This document shows positions 60,969 to 64,000 of a stretch of DNA of 64,000 bases, piece by piece (the first letter of the stretch is position 1; each line of letters starts with the position of its first letter). The notes under the pieces are model-generated. The model was not told the origin of the DNA and searched no databases. It saw only the letters and a program-made list of their open reading frames with translations. The stretch is taken from contig VSSA01000011.1 of NCBI GenBank assembly GCA_008123405.1, forward strand, positions 1 through 64,000. The letters are read 5' to 3'. The translations under genes were made by a program, and so were the position numbers. The stretch comes from Nocardioides sp. BGMRC 2183. GTDB lineage: Bacteria > Actinomycetota > Actinomycetes > Propionibacteriales > Nocardioidaceae.

Positions 60969-62006
60969 TCAGAGCCGGCGCAGTCCCGCCTGGAGCAGCG
61001 GACCGACCGCGTCCCCCGCGGTATCGAAACCCGCGCCATGGGTGGCGCCGGCACGGTAGCGGTGGTCGATGCCGGCGGCGATCACCGCGAGCTTGTAATG
61101 GGCCAGCGCCAGATGTGCGTCGAAGTCGCGCAGCGGCACCCCGCCCGCGCTCTCGTACGACGCCGCCAACCCTTCGGGGTCCGGCAACCGTGGGCTCGTC
61201 CACGCGCACGGGGAGCCGATGATCAGATCGAACGCCGGATCCCGGTAGGTGCACATCATCGCAACGTCGGCGACCGGGTCCCCGATCGTGGAGAGCTCCC
61301 AGTCCACCACCGCGGCGACGGTGGCCTCCGCGCCGTCCTCCTCGGTACGGATCAGGGTGTTGTCGAGCCGGTAGTCGCCGTGCACGATGCCGGTCGCATG
61401 CTGGACCGGCAGTCCCTCGCCCAACCGGCCGGCCAGCCGGTCCGCAGCCCTCCGGACGTCGTCGGCGAAGTGAGCGCCCACGATCTCCCACTGTCCGCTC
61501 CACCGCTTCAGCTGCCGAGCCGCGTAGCCGTCGGGGCGGCCGAACCGTTCCAGCCCGACCGCGACGTGGTCCACCGCGTGCAGGGCCGCCAAGGTCTCGG
61601 TGAGTGCGTCGACCGCGGAGGTGATCTGGCCGTCGGAGAGGTCGGCGAGCTGGTCGGCGGTCTGGACAGTGCGCCCCTCGACGAAGTCGCAGACCGCGAA
61701 CGCTCCGCCGATCAGGTCCTCCTTCTCGTACGCCGCCACCGTCGGCGCGACCGGCACCGGGGTGACACCGAGCGCGTCGATCACGCGGTACTCGCGCACC
61801 ACGTCGTGGGCCGAGGGCGTCCGGCCGGCGCGGGGCGGCGTGCGCAGCACCCAGGTGGAGTCGCCGTCGCTGAGCCGGAACGTCAGGTTCGACTTGCCGC
61901 CGGAGATCAGGTCTGCGGTGAGTGGTCCGGCGGGCGTCGTACCGGCGTCGGTCATGACGCGGGCGACGGCGGCGAGCTCCGCGGTGGTGAGCAGGTCCTC
62001 GTTCAT
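60969..62006 (-). CDS. Phosphotransferase (APH-like kinase), ACAD10/11-type partner
   Basis: This 345-residue kinase-fold protein has the nucleotide region SGGKSNLTFRL near residue 30, catalytic loop IVHGDYRLDN near 200 and metal-binding VVDWELSTIGDP near 225. It belongs to the aminoglycoside phosphotransferase-like group that is fused to acyl-CoA dehydrogenases in vertebrate ACAD10/11. There and in bacterial levulinate catabolism (LvaA) such kinases phosphorylate 4-hydroxyacyl-CoA. Its ATG overlaps the stop of an acyl-CoA dehydrogenase gene, which fits that role. Antibiotic resistance is unlikely. Confidence 0.85.
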   Translation of the reverse strand: MNEDLLTTAELAAVARVMTDAGTTPAGPLTADLISGGKSNLTFRLSDGDSTWVLRTPPRAGRTPSAHDVVREYRVIDALGVTPVPVAPTVAAYEKEDLIGGAFAVCDFVEGRTVQTADQLADLSDGQITSAVDALTETLAALHAVDHVAVGLERFGRPDGYAARQLKRWSGQWEIVGAHFADDVRRAADRLAGRLGEGLPVQHATGIVHGDYRLDNTLIRTEEDGAEATVAAVVDWELSTIGDPVADVAMMCTYRDPAFDLIIGSPCAWTSPRLPDPEGLAASYESAGGVPLRDFDAHLALAHYKLAVIAAGIDHRYRAGATHGAGFDTAGDAVGPLLQAGLRRL

Positions 62007-63154
62007 CCGACGATCTCCCGGACGGCCCGGCGGGCGAGGGACCAGCGGTGGACCTCCGACGGTCCGTCGTAGATGCGGAACGGGCGGATCTCGCGGGCGA
62101 TCTTGGCGACCGGCAGCTCGTGGGTGGTCCCGAGGCCGCCGCACATCTGCACCGCCCGGTCGGCGACCCGGTGCAGCGCCTCCCCGCCGAAGGTCTTGGC
62201 GATCGAGGTCTCCTTGCTGGCCCGACCACCGTCATCGAGGGCCCGGCAGGCCTCGAGCAGCAGCGCGCGGGTCGCAGCGAGGTCGATCTCGTTGTCGGCG
62301 ATCATCTGCTGCATCATCCCGAGATCGGCGAGTCTCGCGCCGAACGCCTCGCGGTCAGCGACGTGGGCCACCGCGATCTCGTGCGCGCGACGGGCGGCCC
62401 CGAGCCAGCGCATCACATGCGTCATCCGGGCCGGGCCGAGCCGGATCTGCGCGCCGGCGAACCCGCGGTCGACCTCGCCGAGCACGTCCTCGTCGGGCAC
62501 GAAGAGGTCGCTGAACCGCATCTGGCAATGGCCGCCGAGCATCGAGGTGTCCAGGCTCTTGAGGTGCCGCCCGACCTCGAGGCCGTCGCGGTCGGCGGGG
62601 GCGAGAAACATCGTGGCCTGCTCGCCGGTCCGGGCCATGATGATGAAGAACCCGGCGCCGTCGGCCCCGGTGATGAAGTGCTTCTCGCCGTTGATCAGCC
62701 AGCCGCCGTCGGCCCTGGTCGCGGTCGTGGCCAGCGCCGACGGGTCCGCCCCCGCGCCCGGTGCCGGCTCGGTCATCGCGAACCCGGAGCGCATCTCGCC
62801 CCGGGCGAGCGGCTCGAGGTAGCGCTCGCGCTGGGACGGCGTCGCGAGCTGGTCCAGCAGATGCACGTTGCCCTCGTCGGGGGCGTTGATGTTGAGTGCG
62901 ATCGGCCCGAACAACGAGTAGCCGGCCGCCTCGAAGACCGGTGCCCGTTCGACCATGCCGAGGCCCAAGCCGCCCAGGTCCCGGGGCGCGTGGGGAGCGA
63001 AGACACCGGCCTCGCGGGCGGCAGCCTGGAGACGGAGTCGGGTCGCGTCGCCACCGGCTGCGGCGATGTCGCCGTCGTACTCGTCGTCGAGGGGAAGCAC
63101 GTGGGTGCGGATGAACTGCGCGGTCGCGCTGACGATCTGCTCCACCGTGGCCAT
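62003..63154 (-). CDS. Acyl-CoA dehydrogenase, ACAD10/11-like
   Basis: This 383-residue FAD enzyme has SGFAMTEPAPGAGADPSAL near residue 124 and WLINGEKHFITGADGAGFF near 153. The helix-K motif reads RIYDGPSEVHRW, with Asp for the usual Glu, as is typical of ACAD10/11-type proteins. Coupled by a 4-base overlap to the APH-like kinase, it probably converts a phosphorylated 4-hydroxyacyl-CoA onward, or desaturates a branched acyl-CoA. AGGAGG precedes the ATG. The TetR-type palindrome lies 22 bases upstream. Confidence 0.9.
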   Translation of the reverse strand: MATVEQIVSATAQFIRTHVLPLDDEYDGDIAAAGGDATRLRLQAAAREAGVFAPHAPRDLGGLGLGMVERAPVFEAAGYSLFGPIALNINAPDEGNVHLLDQLATPSQRERYLEPLARGEMRSGFAMTEPAPGAGADPSALATTATRADGGWLINGEKHFITGADGAGFFIIMARTGEQATMFLAPADRDGLEVGRHLKSLDTSMLGGHCQMRFSDLFVPDEDVLGEVDRGFAGAQIRLGPARMTHVMRWLGAARRAHEIAVAHVADREAFGARLADLGMMQQMIADNEIDLAATRALLLEACRALDDGGRASKETSIAKTFGGEALHRVADRAVQMCGGLGTTHELPVAKIAREIRPFRIYDGPSEVHRWSLARRAVREIVG

Positions 63155-63170
63155 GATGCCTCCTGCTCAA

Positions 63171-63190
63171 ATCCGAACGATCGTTTAGAT
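63171..63190 (-). promoter_or_regulatory. TetR-type palindromic operator
   Basis: AACGATCGTT (63176-63185) is a perfect palindrome, extended on both sides (CCGAACGATCGTTTAG). It lies upstream of the acyl-CoA dehydrogenase - kinase operon (minus). It resembles operators of TetR-type fatty-acid regulators; the TetR gene at 60347 is the nearest candidate. Confidence 0.6.
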
Positions 63191-63261
63191 CTCAGCCTCG
63201 CTGATCGGCGCCGTCGAAGCAAGCCGCGATGGGACACCGGGCCGGGTCGTAGGCTCGCGCC

Positions 63262-63603
63262 ATGCACCGCATCTACACCACCAGTGTCGCGTCCGTGTAT
63301 CCCCACTACGTCGCCAAGGCGGAGAAGAAGGGGCGCACGAAGGCGGAGGTGGACGAGGTGATCCGGTGGCTCACCGGCTTCGACCAGGCCGAGTTGGAGC
63401 GGTGCCTGGCAGAGGAGACGACCTTCGCCGACTTCTTCGCCGCCGCCGAGCTCAACCCGAACGCCGAGCTCATCACCGGCAGTATCTGCGGCGTCAAGAT
63501 CCAGGAGATCGAGGACCCGCTGATGAAGCAGATCCGCTACCTCGACAAGCTGGTCGACGAACTCGCCAAGGGCAAGGCGATGGAGAGGGTGCTCCGCGCC
63601 TGA
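63262..63603 (+). CDS. DUF2200 family protein
   Basis: This 113-residue soluble protein is recognised by [26 protein letters not shown] at the start in outline, and by [29 protein letters not shown] and [18 protein letters not shown]. Function is unknown. The ATG lies only six bases after TAGGCT (63250-63255), a plausible -10, so the mRNA may be leaderless. It is divergent from the acyl-CoA dehydrogenase operon and shows no functional link to it. Confidence 0.88.
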   Translation: MHRIYTTSVASVYPHYVAKAEKKGRTKAEVDEVIRWLTGFDQAELERCLAEETTFADFFAAAELNPNAELITGSICGVKIQEIEDPLMKQIRYLDKLVDELAKGKAMERVLRA

Positions 63604-63619
63604 CCATCCCTTACGTCGA

Positions 63620-63745
63620 TCACAGCGCGCTGGTCACATCGGTCTGGCTGAAGTCGTCCCCCCTTGAACAACAGCGGGAGGCCGGCGAGTTGGGCGGTGG
63701 CGTAGGAGCAGCAGTCTTCGTAGTTCAGTCCGTCAGCTCCGGAGG
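63620..63745 (-). pseudogene. vapC (PIN-domain toxin) C-terminal remnant with frameshift
   Basis: Read on the minus strand, the fragment gives LNYEDCCSYATAQLAGLPLLFKG, then, after a one-base frame change, DDFSQTDVTSAL and a stop. This is the C-terminal part of a VapC-type PIN toxin, which normally reads ...LLFKGDDF... The change lies in a run of six G (63658-63663); five would restore the frame. The N-terminal two thirds are missing, so the gene is dead even without the shift. Confidence 0.72.
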
Positions 63746-63856
63746 CTGCGCGTCGGCGCGCACAACCGCGAGCTTGGCCCGCAGTGCTTCACGCAGGGCG
63801 ACCGTGAAGAAGACGTTCGGTGCCTGTGCAGAGCCGATCACCGGGCCCGGCACCGT

Positions 63857-63877
63857 GGATATACTGACCGTATATCC
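63857..63877 (+). promoter_or_regulatory. Toxin-antitoxin operator (perfect inverted repeat)
   Basis: GGATATAC (63857-63864) and GTATATCC (63870-63877) form perfect 8-base arms around TGACC. The site ends just before the AGGAGG of the antitoxin gene, with the last arm touching the ribosome-binding site. Antitoxins of this type bind such repeats to repress their own operon. Confidence 0.7.
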
Positions 63878-63888
63878 AGGAGGCGATC

Positions 63889-64000
63889 ATGACGGTGACC
63901 AAACTCTTCCGCAGCAACCGCACCCAGGCTGTCCGATTGCCGAAGGACGTCGCGTTTCCGGAGGGCACCAGCGAAGTCGAGATCCTGCGTGCGGGCGAGG
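63889..64000 (+). CDS. AbrB/SpoVT-type (VapB/MazE-like) antitoxin, 5' part
   Basis: The first 37 residues are present and the rest lies beyond the window. TKLFRSNRTQAVRLPKDVAFPEG is the DNA-binding swapped-hairpin start of AbrB-type VapB antitoxins. It would neutralise a toxin encoded downstream, outside the window, and repress its own promoter through the palindrome at 63857. AGGAGG precedes the ATG. Confidence 0.85.
   Translation, partial: MTVTKLFRSNRTQAVRLPKDVAFPEGTSEVEILRAGE

Noticed and set aside
60969-62006. Aminoglycoside phosphotransferase as an antibiotic-resistance gene
   Set aside because: Coupling to an acyl-CoA dehydrogenase gene and the ACAD10/11-like context point to acyl-CoA metabolism instead.
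63725-63853. Short minus-strand frame (42 codons, GTG start) as a functional gene
   Set aside because: It has no ribosome-binding site, lies in toxin-antitoxin debris and overlaps the vapC fragment; it is noted only as a possible antitoxin stub.

Overview
The window is high-GC DNA with dense, overlapping operons and many GTG starts. It encodes mycofactocin-coupled short-chain dehydrogenases, several acyl-CoA dehydrogenases, a 3Fe-4S ferredoxin next to a P450, and a CebR-like beta-glucoside locus with its MsiK-like ATPase. Together these suggest an actinomycete, probably a Nocardioides-like soil or aquatic degrader. This is inference from gene content; no rRNA or other taxonomic marker is present.

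Region 1 (1-9752): the 5' end of a 2-oxoacid:ferredoxin oxidoreductase alpha gene on the minus strand diverges from a run of oxidative genes: aldehyde dehydrogenase, SDR, luciferase-like flavin enzyme, a flavin monooxygenase fused to an NTF2-like domain, and a mycofactocin-coupled SDR. They are followed by a two-gene UGSC-type protein pair of unknown function with its own TetR regulator and a clear palindromic operator. Region 2 (9759-19561): a P450 - ferredoxin reductase - MFS - MaoC operon on the minus strand diverges from ferredoxin - MFS - acyl-CoA dehydrogenase - two NTF2-like proteins - a KstD-like flavoprotein. Region 3 (19641-36729): a second mycofactocin-coupled SDR, an acyl-CoA ligase - hydratase - thioesterase operon, then a flavoprotein - Liv-type ABC importer - ligase - enoyl-CoA hydratase operon, then a MenB/BadI-like hydrolase - ligase - CitE-like lyase operon, closed by a bidirectional terminator. 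Region 4 (36800-45731): thiolase - SDR - enoyl-CoA hydratase on the minus strand, diverging from two acyl-CoA dehydrogenases - SDR - amidohydrolase; then a GntR/FCD regulator and a class III CoA-transferase.

Regions 1-4 read as a large catabolic island. A substrate imported by MFS, Liv and possibly TRAP systems would be oxygenated (P450, flavin monooxygenases), dehydrogenated (SDRs, flavoproteins), activated to a CoA thioester (three ligases, one CoA-transferase), desaturated and hydrated (acyl-CoA dehydrogenases, crotonases, MaoC proteins), possibly ring-opened by the MenB/BadI-like enzyme, and thiolysed. An alicyclic, terpenoid or steroid-like acid fits best, but the substrate cannot be read from the sequence.

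Region 5 (45868-53249): a cellobiose/beta-glucoside uptake locus (LacI-type regulator, GH1 beta-glucosidase, two permeases, binding protein) with a divergent MsiK-like ATPase; the divergent gap carries two LacI-type operators. Region 6 (53302-58798): a TRAP transporter - SDR operon diverging from an NTF2-like protein and an SDR. Region 7 (58892-64000): an MFS efflux-type transporter, a TetR regulator, a kinase-like APH protein paired with an acyl-CoA dehydrogenase (a split ACAD10/11 arrangement), a DUF2200 protein, a decayed vapC toxin fragment, and the start of an AbrB-type antitoxin gene cut by the window end.

No gene-free stretch exceeds about 300 bases. The longest are 23870-24128 (a promoter region) and 63604-63888 (toxin-antitoxin debris plus an operator). 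I saw no tRNA, rRNA, CRISPR array or insertion sequence.
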